NCBI GenBank assembly: GCA_030418115.1
Contig: JAUHQD010000002.1
Location: 124,001 to 188,000 of the forward strand
Reading direction: 5' to 3'
Length of the DNA: 64,000 nucleotides
From: Alteromonadaceae bacterium BrNp21-10
GTDB lineage: Bacteria; Pseudomonadota; Gammaproteobacteria; Enterobacterales; Alteromonadaceae
Shown: piece after piece, positions 7,234-15,913 of the stretch
Layout: every line of letters starts with the position of its first letter
How positions within the stretch are numbered: position 1 is the stretch's first letter
Notes under the pieces: model-generated
What the model saw: only the letters and a program-made list of their open reading frames with translations
What the model was told of the DNA's origin: nothing
Databases searched by the model: none
Program-made: the position numbers and the translations under genes

Positions 7234-9234
7234 ATGCATAATTTTAAACCATTAATCGTTACAATTTCTGTTTTCTTAATACTCCTTCAAGGGTGCGGTG
7301 GAGGTTCTTCAAGTCAAAATACTACTCCTCCTGTTACTACTATTAACTCTCCCCCATCTGTTAATGCAGGCGAAAATATCGTAGCAACTGAATACAAGCA
7401 AGTAACGATTGAAGCGGCAGCGTCGGATGCTGATGGAAGTATTGTTTCTTACATGTGGGAACAAATTGAAGGCATAGATATAGAACTTCAAGGGCATGAT
7501 TCTAGCACTTTAAGTTTTACTGCTCCCCATACACTTGAGGTTGAATATATTTTGCTTCGCGTTACCGTTACAGACAATAGTGGCTCCTCATCCCAAGATG
7601 AAATATCTATAGAGATTAGACCCAAATATGGCTCAAAGTTAGGTAGCTCGATAGCAAGTATCAAAATTATCGGAATGGATTACAAATCTAATACGGATAT
7701 ACAAGGCACAACTAAAGCCCCCTATGGTAATTATTTAAGAAGAGAAGGTGAAAAAACCATATTTTCTATTGGGAGCATTGAATTTTTACCCATACCTTCA
7801 ACTCCGGATAGCTCAATATTTCAAATACTGCGTACATACAATGATAAAAGCAATGAGGTGATTAACTTTACAAAGTTATTACTAACTTTAAATGAAAAGC
7901 CTGAGAATAATAATGTAATAACGCTGTCTGAAACGAGTAAACAAGCAGTTGCTAATGCAGGAATAGTATTGTCTGACTTGTATTTACCACCAGAAGAATT
8001 TGAAACTTCAGAAAAGATTAATAAATTAATCGAATTATTAGTAAATAAACCTCTCGTATCTACGGAAGATGCTTTAGCGTATTTTTACGATAATCACATA
8101 GATCCATTTCGCTATACTCAATGGTTTGACTTAGCTGGTTTTTTCCCACATTTAACTGGTCTTTCGCCTAATTTCGATGATTTTGATAATGATGGTGTAC
8201 CCAACGCCACAGACGACTTCCCATGGGATGCAAATGAATGGGAGGATTCAAACGGAGATAGAATAGGGGACAATAATAATGTTTTATATACATTCATAGA
8301 TACTCCTTCTGTGACTGACCTTAAATATAGTATTGAGAAAGGTTTATTCTTCGTAACTAGCAAGAGACAAAGATCACTGTCAATATTTGAAATTTCATCG
8401 GGGGGGAAAATCAAAACGTTTAATTTTGAAGACTTTCCTGAGAAAATCGCAGTTTCAAATGATGGAAAATCTATATATGTAGCTCTATTAGACCATTTTG
8501 AAAACCATACCTATTTCTCCCTCGACGACCAACAAAGTCGCATCGCGGTAATCGATTTGGATTCTTTAGAAATAAAGAAAACACTTGATGTAAACGTTCA
8601 TCCAAAAGATATGGTATCAACCAGCTCGGGGAATTTAATTATCTCTCCATACGCTATTAATATTGAATCAGATTATGAAATTAGGTTGTACGATGGAGAA
8701 ACTGGAGAGCTAAAATCTTCAGACAATGTTAATAGTAGCATTGGGCCAATCTCACTATCCCCAGATGAAAGTTGGTTTATTTTAAATGGGGGAAATTCCT
8801 GTCATAAGTTCTCTCTAAATAATGAGAATGTAACCTTAAATAAAAAGTGTACAGGGGTTGATGATTTTTTATTTGGACCTGGATTTGAGACTTGGATAAC
8901 ACCTAATGCAGACAAGGTTATATTTCATTACGGATGGGCTTTATCTGCAACTGAATTAAATGCATTTTCTCAGGTTTTTCCAGATCAAAACTTTTATTCT
9001 ACCGTTTATTTTGATCAAAATAACAACTTAGTTATAACAAAAGGTACAGGAAGTATTTTTTACATCAATGTATTCAACAATGAAGTTGTAAAGTCATTAA
9101 CTTTAAATAGATTTTCCTATCACGTAGCAGCAAACTATATTGTCGATGAAATTTTCTTATTTAATGATAACTTATATTATTTAACAGTGAATCGTGATGG
9201 GTCTTTAATGCACGTTAGGGTTAAGGCACATTAA
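7234..9234 (+). CDS. Island-borne surface lipoprotein with PKD/Ig-like domain, thrombospondin-3-like repeat and beta-propeller
   Basis: The 666-residue protein has a type II signal peptide with lipobox LLQGC and a GGGSSS tether after the cysteine. Residues about 40-130 form a PKD/REJ-like Ig domain (SPPSVNAGEN, SDADGSIVSY). An all-alpha/beta linker follows, then a calcium-binding thrombospondin-type-3-like stretch (DFDNDGVPNATDDFPWDANEW, about 325-345). The rest, about 350-666, resembles a YVTN/WD-like beta-propeller (GKSIYVALLD, RIAVIDLDSLEIKKTLDV). This looks like a surface adhesin or binding protein. It is transcribed opposite to its neighbours and is the only non-defence cargo of the island. 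Its function is not known. Confidence 0.75.
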   Translation: MHNFKPLIVTISVFLILLQGCGGGSSSQNTTPPVTTINSPPSVNAGENIVATEYKQVTIEAAASDADGSIVSYMWEQIEGIDIELQGHDSSTLSFTAPHTLEVEYILLRVTVTDNSGSSSQDEISIEIRPKYGSKLGSSIASIKIIGMDYKSNTDIQGTTKAPYGNYLRREGEKTIFSIGSIEFLPIPSTPDSSIFQILRTYNDKSNEVINFTKLLLTLNEKPENNNVITLSETSKQAVANAGIVLSDLYLPPEEFETSEKINKLIELLVNKPLVSTEDALAYFYDNHIDPFRYTQWFDLAGFFPHLTGLSPNFDDFDNDGVPNATDDFPWDANEWEDSNGDRIGDNNNVLYTFIDTPSVTDLKYSIEKGLFFVTSKRQRSLSIFEISSGGKIKTFNFEDFPEKIAVSNDGKSIYVALLDHFENHTYFSLDDQQSRIAVIDLDSLEIKKTLDVNVHPKDMVSTSSGNLIISPYAINIESDYEIRLYDGETGELKSSDNVNSSIGPISLSPDESWFILNGGNSCHKFSLNNENVTLNKKCTGVDDFLFGPGFETWITPNADKVIFHYGWALSATELNAFSQVFPDQNFYSTVYFDQNNNLVITKGTGSIFYINVFNNEVVKSLTLNRFSYHVAANYIVDEIFLFNDNLYYLTVNRDGSLMHVRVKAH

Positions 9235-9253
9235 CAGAAAGTGTACGTTTACA

Positions 9254-10489
9254 CTAACCAATCAAATTAACAGCCGACGCCTTATGTTCTGGTGCTAAAT
9301 GAGCGTACCTCAAGGTCATAGTTAGATCGCTATGGCCTAATAACTCTCTTACTGTATTCAAATCAACTGATGCCATCACCAAGCGACTTGCAAAGTGGTG
9401 GCGCAAGTCGTGAAAGTTGAAGCCATTAATATTCGCTTCTGCCAACAAATTATTCCATGCTTTTTTAATATCAGTAATTGGTTTCCCTTTTTGTCCTTCA
9501 AATACAAAACCGTGATCTTTGGTATCATCCAACCACCCTCTAAGCGTCAGAAAGGCTTCATTATTTAAAGGAATATGTCTCGATTTACCTGACTTGGCAT
9601 TTTCAGCAATTACCGTTACTACTTTGTTCGTTAGGTCTACACTTTCCCAGCGCAAATTTAACATTTCGCCTTTCCGCATCCCTGTATTTATTGCGAGTAA
9701 CACTAAAGGTTGAATATGATCTGCAAAATGTCTGTCTCTAAGCTCTTCAAGCAGTGGGTAATTTCGTTGTTGTCTAAATTTATTGCCATTTTCACGTTCA
9801 TCTTTTATGCGTTTATCTCTTACCTGCAAAGCTTTACGTAGCCTAGCTTCCTCATTTTTATCCAAAAAACGGATGCGAGAGTTATCAACTTTAAGTGCCT
9901 TAACTTTATACAAATCGTGGCTTTCGATTAGCCCCCATTCTACAGCACGACTCATTGCACCCTTTAACGGATTAACATAGCTGTTAATTGTTGCTGGCTT
10001 CATCCCTGTTTTCTTCTTCTCGGCTCGCCACTTTTCAATTTCCCACGCTGTAATACTAGAAAGTTGCCGATCCATTAACTCAGGGAATGCTGTCTTGATG
10101 ATCTTAATTGTCTTCGAAGCAGTTTTTGCGTTGCGGGTCTCAAGCCAATCTTTATAAGAGATATCAAGAAATGCATCTAATTTGGTGTGTTTCGCTTTTA
10201 AGGTTTCCCGTTTAGCTAGCTTTTTAGATTCTTGAACATCAACACCATTGGCGACCTCCCCTGCTTTCGCTTTAGCGAGATCTCTGGCTTGTGTCGGCGT
10301 GATATGACCATGAATGCCAAGTTTATAATTAACCTGTTTTCCATCAAGCCGATAATAAAGGTAATAAGTAATTTTACCCTTGGGAGAAATAAGAGCATGG
10401 AAGCCTGCAATTTCTGTATCATTGACCCGCTTATCTTCAACTACTAGAGCCTTAATACTAGAATTCGTTATTTTCTCTCGCTTTGCCAT
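9254..10489 (-). CDS. Tyrosine-type site-specific integrase (P4/DUF4102 family)
   Basis: 411 residues, the usual size. An N-terminal arm-binding DUF4102-like domain (1-95) and a SAM-like core-binding domain (about 105-200) precede the catalytic domain. The active-site residues are all present: Arg272 (NTGMRKGE), His360-x-x-Arg363 (HDLRHHFASR), His386 (LLGHSDL) and nucleophile Tyr395 (LRYAHL). It is transcribed inward from near the right repeat, with about 180 bases between its start and attR. With the 52-bp tRNA repeats it explains the island's insertion, and it appears intact. Confidence 0.93.
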   Translation of the reverse strand: MAKREKITNSSIKALVVEDKRVNDTEIAGFHALISPKGKITYYLYYRLDGKQVNYKLGIHGHITPTQARDLAKAKAGEVANGVDVQESKKLAKRETLKAKHTKLDAFLDISYKDWLETRNAKTASKTIKIIKTAFPELMDRQLSSITAWEIEKWRAEKKKTGMKPATINSYVNPLKGAMSRAVEWGLIESHDLYKVKALKVDNSRIRFLDKNEEARLRKALQVRDKRIKDERENGNKFRQQRNYPLLEELRDRHFADHIQPLVLLAINTGMRKGEMLNLRWESVDLTNKVVTVIAENAKSGKSRHIPLNNEAFLTLRGWLDDTKDHGFVFEGQKGKPITDIKKAWNNLLAEANINGFNFHDLRHHFASRLVMASVDLNTVRELLGHSDLTMTLRYAHLAPEHKASAVNLIG

Positions 10490-10846
10490 TTTTGAGCGCC
10501 CTCTAAATTTTGTAGCAAATTTATAGCGAGATAATTATGCTTTAACGAACAAGCATGAACAACAACAAACTAGATAAAATAATGTAAGACAATGTTTTAT
10601 ATGGATTTAAATAAATTAAATTGTTCATTGCGGTTCATAAAAATACACTTAAAAACACCATGATTTTTTACTCATAATCGTTAGGTCCCCTGTTCAAGTC
10701 AGGGAGGGGGCACCATTTTTATAATTATTTAATTCTAAATAGTTTCTATTTCGACATCCCACATTTATTGAATTCTATACATTTTAATTTCGACTATGAA
10801 ACAGCCTTGTCTTTATCAGCTAGATATCCAAGCCATAGGAAGATCA
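10490..10846. other. Gene-free right end of the island and chromosomal junction
   Basis: This holds the integrase upstream region (10490-10669, A+T-rich, presumed integrase promoter and attP arm sites), the right attachment repeat and about 125 bases of A+T-rich chromosomal spacer after it. No ORF or RNA is recognisable. Confidence 0.6.
10670..10721 (+). repeat. attR: duplicated tRNA 3' end
   Basis: A perfect 52-base copy of 2495-2546, containing the anticodon loop, T arm, acceptor 3' strand and CCA, with no 5' half of a tRNA upstream. It marks the right border of the integrated element. Confidence 0.9.
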
Positions 10847-11167
10847 CTATAAAGCCTGCAAATACCCCTTACCCCATTTTTCCAATTCCCGAATAACCGG
10901 CTCTAGCGTCTTGCCTAATCCGGTTAACGAGTATTCGACTTTTGGAGGAACCTGAGGGTAAACCTCCCGATAAACAATGCCGCTGGCTTCTAGATCACGA
11001 AGCTGCTTGGTTAACATTCTCTGGGTAATATCGGGGATCAGGCGCATCAGTTCACTAAAACGTTGTGTATCTGAGCATAGATAAAACAAAATCATCCCTT
11101 TCCATTTACCACCTATTAAATCCAATGCGGTTTCTGTTGGGCAAGCTTCTTTACTTATTGCGGACAT
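10847..11167 (-). CDS. HxlR-family winged-helix transcriptional regulator
   Basis: 106 residues from the chosen ATG at 11167, which has a GAGAAGAG ribosome-binding site. The frame continues upstream but without one. The protein has the HxlR pattern: N-terminal [19 protein letters not shown], a recognition region [20 protein letters not shown], and the wing [10 protein letters not shown]. Cys9 is the single conserved N-terminal cysteine that HypR/YodB-type members use to sense electrophiles or oxidants. It is divergent from an Old Yellow Enzyme gene, the classical target of such regulators, so autoregulation and control of 11287-12402 from the shared 120-base region are likely. Confidence 0.88.
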   Translation of the reverse strand: MSAISKEACPTETALDLIGGKWKGMILFYLCSDTQRFSELMRLIPDITQRMLTKQLRDLEASGIVYREVYPQVPPKVEYSLTGLGKTLEPVIRELEKWGKGYLQAL

Positions 11168-11186
11168 TCCGACTCTTCTCAATAGT

Positions 11187-11218
11187 ATACAAAATGTATG
11201 TATAGCACATAAATGTGC
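11187..11218. promoter_or_regulatory. Candidate HxlR operator palindromes
   Basis: Two inverted repeats lie between the divergent starts: ATACA-aaa-TGTAT (11187-11199) and GCACAT-aa-ATGTGC (11205-11218). They sit just upstream of the regulator start and are plausible dimer binding sites. No binding consensus could be checked. Confidence 0.4.
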
Positions 11219-11286
11219 ATTCTTATAAAAATTAACCCTTTGAGTTACAGTCTCTAAAATCCACATAATTACCGAGGCTAGTTCAA

Positions 11287-12402
11287 ATGCGTAAAGAAAT
11301 TTCAATATTAGAAAATGTAACGATTGATCAACTACAACTTAAAAACCGAACTGTCGTGGCGCCTATGACCCGTGTCAGTACAAATGGTGACGGCATACCG
11401 ACAGAGCAAATGGCAACCTATTATCGCCGTTATGCTGAAGGTGGATTTGGACTAATAATTACTGAAGGCACCTATACCGACCGTACCTTCTCTCAGGCAT
11501 ACCCCAATCAGCCCGGTATTACTAACGACAAACAACTGGAGGGCTGGAGGAATATCGTAAGTGCTACACATGCGGTAGGCGGAAAAATTATTCTGCAACT
11601 TATGCATGGGGGGGCATTGTCGCAGCATTTATCGAACACTCGTGGCCCTTCAGCTATTCAGCCACAAAGGAAAATGTTAGAAGGTTATAGTGCTAAGCAA
11701 GGCGTATTTCCTTTGCCACAAGCGATGAATAGCGCAGAAATTGATGAGCTGATTGCTGATTTTACTGCTTCAGCCCTGCGTGCTGAAAAGGCTGGATTTA
11801 ATGGTGTCGAAATTCATGCCGCCAATGGTTATTTACTCGATCAATTTATAACCGACTATACCAATGTGCGAGAAGATCAGTATGGAGGGAGCATTGAAAA
11901 TAGATGTCGTTTAAGTGCCGAAATTATTACCGCCATCAAAAGCGCCGTTGCCGATGACTTTATCGTTGGTATTCGCGTTTCACAAGGTAAGGTCAACGAC
12001 TTTGATTACACTTGGCCAAATGGGATAGATGACGGAAAAATCATTTTCACTAGTTTAAAAAATGCTGGGGCCAACTACATTCATTTTGCTAGCGAAGGCA
12101 AAGGCTTTGATCACGGATGCCTGACTAAAAATGGTGAAAGTTTGCCGAAGTTAGCGCGAGAATTAACAGGGCTGCCTGTTATCGCTAACGGAGGACTCGA
12201 TAACTCAAATGAAGCCAAGCGTATTTTAAAAGGTAACCACGCAGATTTAGTCGCACTTGGCACAGGCGCTTTGGCTAACCCTGACTGGCCAAATCGATTA
12301 AAAAACCACATCCCCATTTCCCCATTTAATGCTGATATGTTTGCTTTGGGTGTTACAGTTGAGCATCAGTTTAAATGGGAAGAAAAAGCTAACAGAGCCT
12401 GA
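11287..12402 (+). CDS. NADH:flavin oxidoreductase, Old Yellow Enzyme family
   Basis: 371 residues with the OYE TIM-barrel landmarks: FMN-binding start ([10 protein letters not shown]), the substrate and flavin region HGGALSQHL, the [13 protein letters not shown] segment and [10 protein letters not shown], plus a C-terminal phosphate-binding segment ([19 protein letters not shown]). It should reduce alpha,beta-unsaturated carbonyls or similar electrophiles with NAD(P)H in the cytoplasm. The start has a GAGG motif nine bases upstream. It is divergent from the HxlR regulator, consistent with induction by electrophilic or quinone stress. The exact substrate cannot be inferred. Confidence 0.9.
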   Translation: MRKEISILENVTIDQLQLKNRTVVAPMTRVSTNGDGIPTEQMATYYRRYAEGGFGLIITEGTYTDRTFSQAYPNQPGITNDKQLEGWRNIVSATHAVGGKIILQLMHGGALSQHLSNTRGPSAIQPQRKMLEGYSAKQGVFPLPQAMNSAEIDELIADFTASALRAEKAGFNGVEIHAANGYLLDQFITDYTNVREDQYGGSIENRCRLSAEIITAIKSAVADDFIVGIRVSQGKVNDFDYTWPNGIDDGKIIFTSLKNAGANYIHFASEGKGFDHGCLTKNGESLPKLARELTGLPVIANGGLDNSNEAKRILKGNHADLVALGTGALANPDWPNRLKNHIPISPFNADMFALGVTVEHQFKWEEKANRA

Positions 12403-12428
12403 TAATAAATATACTATTGTTCACAGGT

Positions 12429-12474
12429 ATAGCTCACTGATATAGCTCACTGCTGTAGTTCGTTGCAGTGAGCT
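12429..12474 (+). terminator. Tandem 12-bp repeat and hairpin after the OYE gene
   Basis: TATAGCTCACTG occurs twice in tandem (12429-12440, 12441-12452). The second copy contributes to a 10-bp stem AGCTCACTGC/GCAGTGAGCT (12444-12474). The sequence after it is TCCCTT, so it is a weak intrinsic terminator at best. Confidence 0.4.
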
Positions 12475-12557
12475 TCCCTTGAGTATTCAACTAGCTTAAC
12501 TATCTAAAAAATAAGTACCATGCAGCTTTTACCCAATTCACCTTTTGGAATCCGTTA

Positions 12558-13466
12558 ATGTCCATTGCCTCCCGTCCATCCTTTATTACTTTACCGCCAT
12601 TAAATAACGGCTGGGAAAATTTGTTGGCGTTTTTGTGCGCGCAGTTTCCGCATATTGAACCGTTGGTATGGGAATGCCGTTTGCGGGATGGCAAGGTACA
12701 GTGGCGCGATGGCGAAATGGCGACAGCGGACTCCGCCTTCGAGCCAAATCGCACCTTGGCGTATTACCGAGAGGTGCAGCAAGAACCAGTGATTGAAGGC
12801 GCGCACAAGATCCTGTTTCAAAATGAGCATTTTTTAATGGCCGATAAACCGCACTTTTTGCCGGTAACGCCGGGCGGTAAGTATGTTAATGAATGCTTAT
12901 TGGAGCGCTTGCGACATCAATACAATTTGCCGAATGTTGTTTGTGCCCATCGAATTGATCGGCACACTGCTGGGTTGGTGCTTTTTTCCACCAATCCACA
13001 AAGTCGTAGCGCCTATTGTCAGTTGTTTATGGATGGTGCCATTCAAAAACACTATTCAGCCGTAGCCAGCACCACACAACTAAAACAACGAGCGAAAATT
13101 ACGTTGCCACAACAATGGCAGGTGGAGGGTCGTATTGTTCGCAGCGAGCCAAAATTTACTTTTTGCCAAACAGGCGGAGTGGTTAATGCACGTTCCAGTA
13201 TTGAACTGGTAGCTATCTCCGGCGAACTGGGTATGTTTGAGTTGTCGCCCATCACCGGCAAAACTCATCAATTACGGCTGCATATGGCTAGCATTGGTGC
13301 GCCGATTTTGTATGATGGACTCTATCCAAGCTTGCAACCGGAAAAGCCAGATGATGCCAGTAAACCTTTGCAACTTTTAGCCCGCGAGTTAATTTTTACT
13401 GATCCTATTACTCAGCAACAACATCATTTTCATTCCGAATTAACGCTGAACCACTGGTCTATTTAA
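12558..13466 (+). CDS. RluA-family pseudouridine synthase
   Basis: 302 residues. The catalytic motif HRIDRHTAGLVLFS (around residue 135) carries the invariant Asp that attacks uridine C5. The downstream KHYSAVAS and the motif TGKTHQLRLHMASIGAPILYD (RTHQLR-type) confirm the RluA/RluC/RluD family. An S4 domain is not evident; the N-terminal 85 residues contain the short charged segment seen in a subset of paralogues. It modifies a specific uridine in rRNA or tRNA, but which one is not determinable. It is transcribed alone. Confidence 0.88.
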   Translation: MSIASRPSFITLPPLNNGWENLLAFLCAQFPHIEPLVWECRLRDGKVQWRDGEMATADSAFEPNRTLAYYREVQQEPVIEGAHKILFQNEHFLMADKPHFLPVTPGGKYVNECLLERLRHQYNLPNVVCAHRIDRHTAGLVLFSTNPQSRSAYCQLFMDGAIQKHYSAVASTTQLKQRAKITLPQQWQVEGRIVRSEPKFTFCQTGGVVNARSSIELVAISGELGMFELSPITGKTHQLRLHMASIGAPILYDGLYPSLQPEKPDDASKPLQLLARELIFTDPITQQQHHFHSELTLNHWSI

Positions 13467-13756
13467 ATCAAAATGTAGATAGGATCCTCTGCCAACCGAG
13501 TAGAGGCTGGTTAGCACTCCCAATGGCTACAACGCATTTGAGGACGACGTCCATAAAGAACATTTAAACAATAGTAGAAATGTCCATACTATTGCTGAAT
13601 TAACAAAAAAACTGTTTTACTCCCCTAATAAACTATGTCCGGCAATTTTTATACAAACTAATTTTTATCTAAATCAATAATATAAGACTTACAGTAACTT
13701 TCTAAGCAGTGCATTAACTGCTACTTTTGGAGTAGCCCTTCACCACCGATAACATT
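13467..13756. other. Intergenic spacer, nothing recognised
   Basis: 290 A+T-rich bases between the pseudouridine synthase and the hybrid kinase. One weak stem (CCTCT/AGAGG near 13490) is visible. It presumably contains the kinase promoter. Confidence 0.4.
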
Positions 13757-15877
13757 ATGCACAAACTCGATCCAGATTTGTCCTTCAGCGAAATAAGAAA
13801 CGGGCTGACAACAATAGTCATTTTCAGCACTAGCGTACTCGTTTTATTTGCCGTCGCAGGGTCGCTATCGCGCATTCCACGTTTGGGGTGGCTACCCATT
13901 ATGTTCATACAGATAGCGTTAGCTATATTTGTCATCGCCTTACATCTGTTCAGAAAAAAGTTATCGTTACGCTTTCGTTCCTATGCCATATGTGTGGTGT
14001 TTTTTATTGCGGGTGTCGGTGGGTTGTTGTCATTTGGTTTGGCAGGTGCCGGCACAATGTTGCTAATTGGTTGTTGCACCTTTGCTAGTTTATTAATTCA
14101 CATTAGAGCCGCTATTGGCTTTACAGTTATGAGTGCATTGGTCATCAGCAGCCAGCTCATATTGGCGATTTTAGGTAAGCTTAGTTACAACATTGAAATG
14201 ACTGGCTTGCTACTCAGTACCTCAGCGTGGCTCAACAATTTACTCGTCTTTGGCTTCTTAGTCATTATTCCCATATTACTCATCGATAAATTTTTGGCTT
14301 ATTTACATCGTCTACTCGCTAACCAAGCGGAGTATATTGAAGCCCAATCGGAAAAACTGAGCAATTCAGAGAGTATTTTAAGTGCAGTGGTCAATTCCTT
14401 AACTTATGGGGTGTTATGGAAAGACAATGAGTTACGTTATTTAGGTGCGAATAAATATTACCTGAAGGATATTAACGTCACAGCGCTGTCCGATATTGTT
14501 GGCAAAACCGATGATGAAATTAGCGGTATGCAACGAGCAGAATATTTTGCCTCCATTGACAGAAAGATCATCGCTGGCAACAGCGATGTAGTAAGCTTTG
14601 ATGAACAGCATACAAACGCCGAAGGGGAAACCGTTTATATTTCAGTCAGTCGACGTCAACTATGTTCTGAAGATGGACGAAATATTGGCATTTTAGCTTC
14701 TTACTATGACATCACCGAACGTAAAAATATGGAGTTCGATTTATTAGACGCCAAACAAACTGCCGAACAAGCAAATCTGGCTAAATCGCAATTCTTGGCG
14801 AATATGTCTCATGAAATTCGTACCCCACTCAATGGCGTAATGGGGCTAATTGAATTGTGTCTAGATACAACCTTAAGCGATAAACAACAAAATTATTTAA
14901 CTAAAGCGAATTTATCCGCCAAAACCTTACTGCATATTATTAATGATGTATTAGACATATCCAAAATTGAAGCCGAGCAAGTGCAGATAGAATCGGTGCC
15001 ATTCTCGCTTCAGCAAATACTCGGATCCATTGAGGATCAGTTCCTACCTCAAGCGAAAAGCAAAAACATCGACTTTAACCAATCCTACTTTGGCCCGGAC
15101 AATTTGTGGGTAAAAGGAGATCCAACTCGGCTATTACAAATATTGATGAATCTGTGCGGTAATGCCATTAAGTTTACCGAACAAGGTAGTGTCAGTTGCC
15201 GTTGCGATGTGGATATTGATGGGGCAACGGCAACATTAACCTACCGCATTCAAGATTCCGGCGTGGGTATCGACGAGCAAGTGTTACCTAACTTATTTCG
15301 GAATTTTACCCAAGCAGATAACTCCATTAGCCGAAAATTTGGTGGTACTGGATTAGGGTTATACATTGTTAAATTATTACTGAAGTTAATGAATGGTGAA
15401 GTAAACGTACAGAGTAAACTCGGTGAAGGCACCTGTTTCGAGGCCTCGCTTAAGCTACCAGTATGCCGAGCGCAAAATGAAGCCTCCGCTGATACTGAAC
15501 TTGTGCCCGACCTCACTGCTAAACGTATTCTGCTAGTGGAAGACAATGATATAAACCGCCTGATTGCCATTGAGATTTTGAGCATAGCCGGGGCCAATGT
15601 CGTGTTTGCAGTTAACGGCCAAGAGGCCATCAATAAATTAGAGACCGATACTTTTGATGTGGTGTTGATGGATATCCAAATGCCAGTCATGGACGGCTGT
15701 GAAGCCATGAGCATCATTAGAGCAACCCCTAAGTGGGATACACTAACAGTTATTGCCTTAACCGCTAACGCCATGACCCATGAAATAGAGCAATACCGAC
15801 AACTTGGTTTTAATGATCACGTCGCCAAGCCGTTTGACCATTTACATTTACTGCAGGTCGTCGCTAGTTATTGCTAA
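13757..15877 (+). CDS. Membrane-bound hybrid histidine kinase (TM region, PAS, HisKA, HATPase, REC)
   Basis: 706 residues. Five or six transmembrane segments occupy residues about 15-185, followed by a PAS domain with a PAC tail (205-325, YYDITERK). The dimerisation/phosphoacceptor motif MSHEIRTPLNG has His352. The HATPase has an N box (NLCGNAIKF), G1 (DSGVGI) and G2 (GGTGLGL). A C-terminal receiver domain has acidic VEDND, phosphoacceptor Asp639 (VLMDIQMPVMDG) and a KPF lysine. There is no HPt or output domain, so the phosphate must pass to another protein. The N-terminus resembles MASE-like membrane sensors. The ligand is unknown. No clear Shine-Dalgarno precedes the ATG, so the start is provisional. 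Confidence 0.9.
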   Translation: MHKLDPDLSFSEIRNGLTTIVIFSTSVLVLFAVAGSLSRIPRLGWLPIMFIQIALAIFVIALHLFRKKLSLRFRSYAICVVFFIAGVGGLLSFGLAGAGTMLLIGCCTFASLLIHIRAAIGFTVMSALVISSQLILAILGKLSYNIEMTGLLLSTSAWLNNLLVFGFLVIIPILLIDKFLAYLHRLLANQAEYIEAQSEKLSNSESILSAVVNSLTYGVLWKDNELRYLGANKYYLKDINVTALSDIVGKTDDEISGMQRAEYFASIDRKIIAGNSDVVSFDEQHTNAEGETVYISVSRRQLCSEDGRNIGILASYYDITERKNMEFDLLDAKQTAEQANLAKSQFLANMSHEIRTPLNGVMGLIELCLDTTLSDKQQNYLTKANLSAKTLLHIINDVLDISKIEAEQVQIESVPFSLQQILGSIEDQFLPQAKSKNIDFNQSYFGPDNLWVKGDPTRLLQILMNLCGNAIKFTEQGSVSCRCDVDIDGATATLTYRIQDSGVGIDEQVLPNLFRNFTQADNSISRKFGGTGLGLYIVKLLLKLMNGEVNVQSKLGEGTCFEASLKLPVCRAQNEASADTELVPDLTAKRILLVEDNDINRLIAIEILSIAGANVVFAVNGQEAINKLETDTFDVVLMDIQMPVMDGCEAMSIIRATPKWDTLTVIALTANAMTHEIEQYRQLGFNDHVAKPFDHLHLLQVVASYC

Positions 15878-15913
15878 CGATAACCCAAAGATATTTTACG
15901 CTCTCGAGATTTC

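Larger units (their letters stand above)
2495..10721. mobile_element. tRNA-integrated genomic island (about 8.2 kb) with integrase and IetAS-like defence pair
   Basis: The interval is bounded by perfect 52-bp direct repeats of the tRNA 3' end and contains a P4-type tyrosine integrase beside the right repeat. Its genes look more A+T-rich than the neighbouring chromosome (by eye, not computed). Cargo: subtilase plus AAA ATPase operon, a frameshifted small gene and a lipoprotein. No replication, conjugation or phage structural genes are present, so it is a small integrative element mobilised in trans or a defence island. The integrase sits at the end away from the intact tRNA gene. Confidence 0.88.

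Noticed and set aside
12500-12830. Minus-strand ORFs overlapping the pseudouridine synthase start
   Set aside because: They run antisense to a clear RluA-family gene and show no domain or ribosome-binding site.
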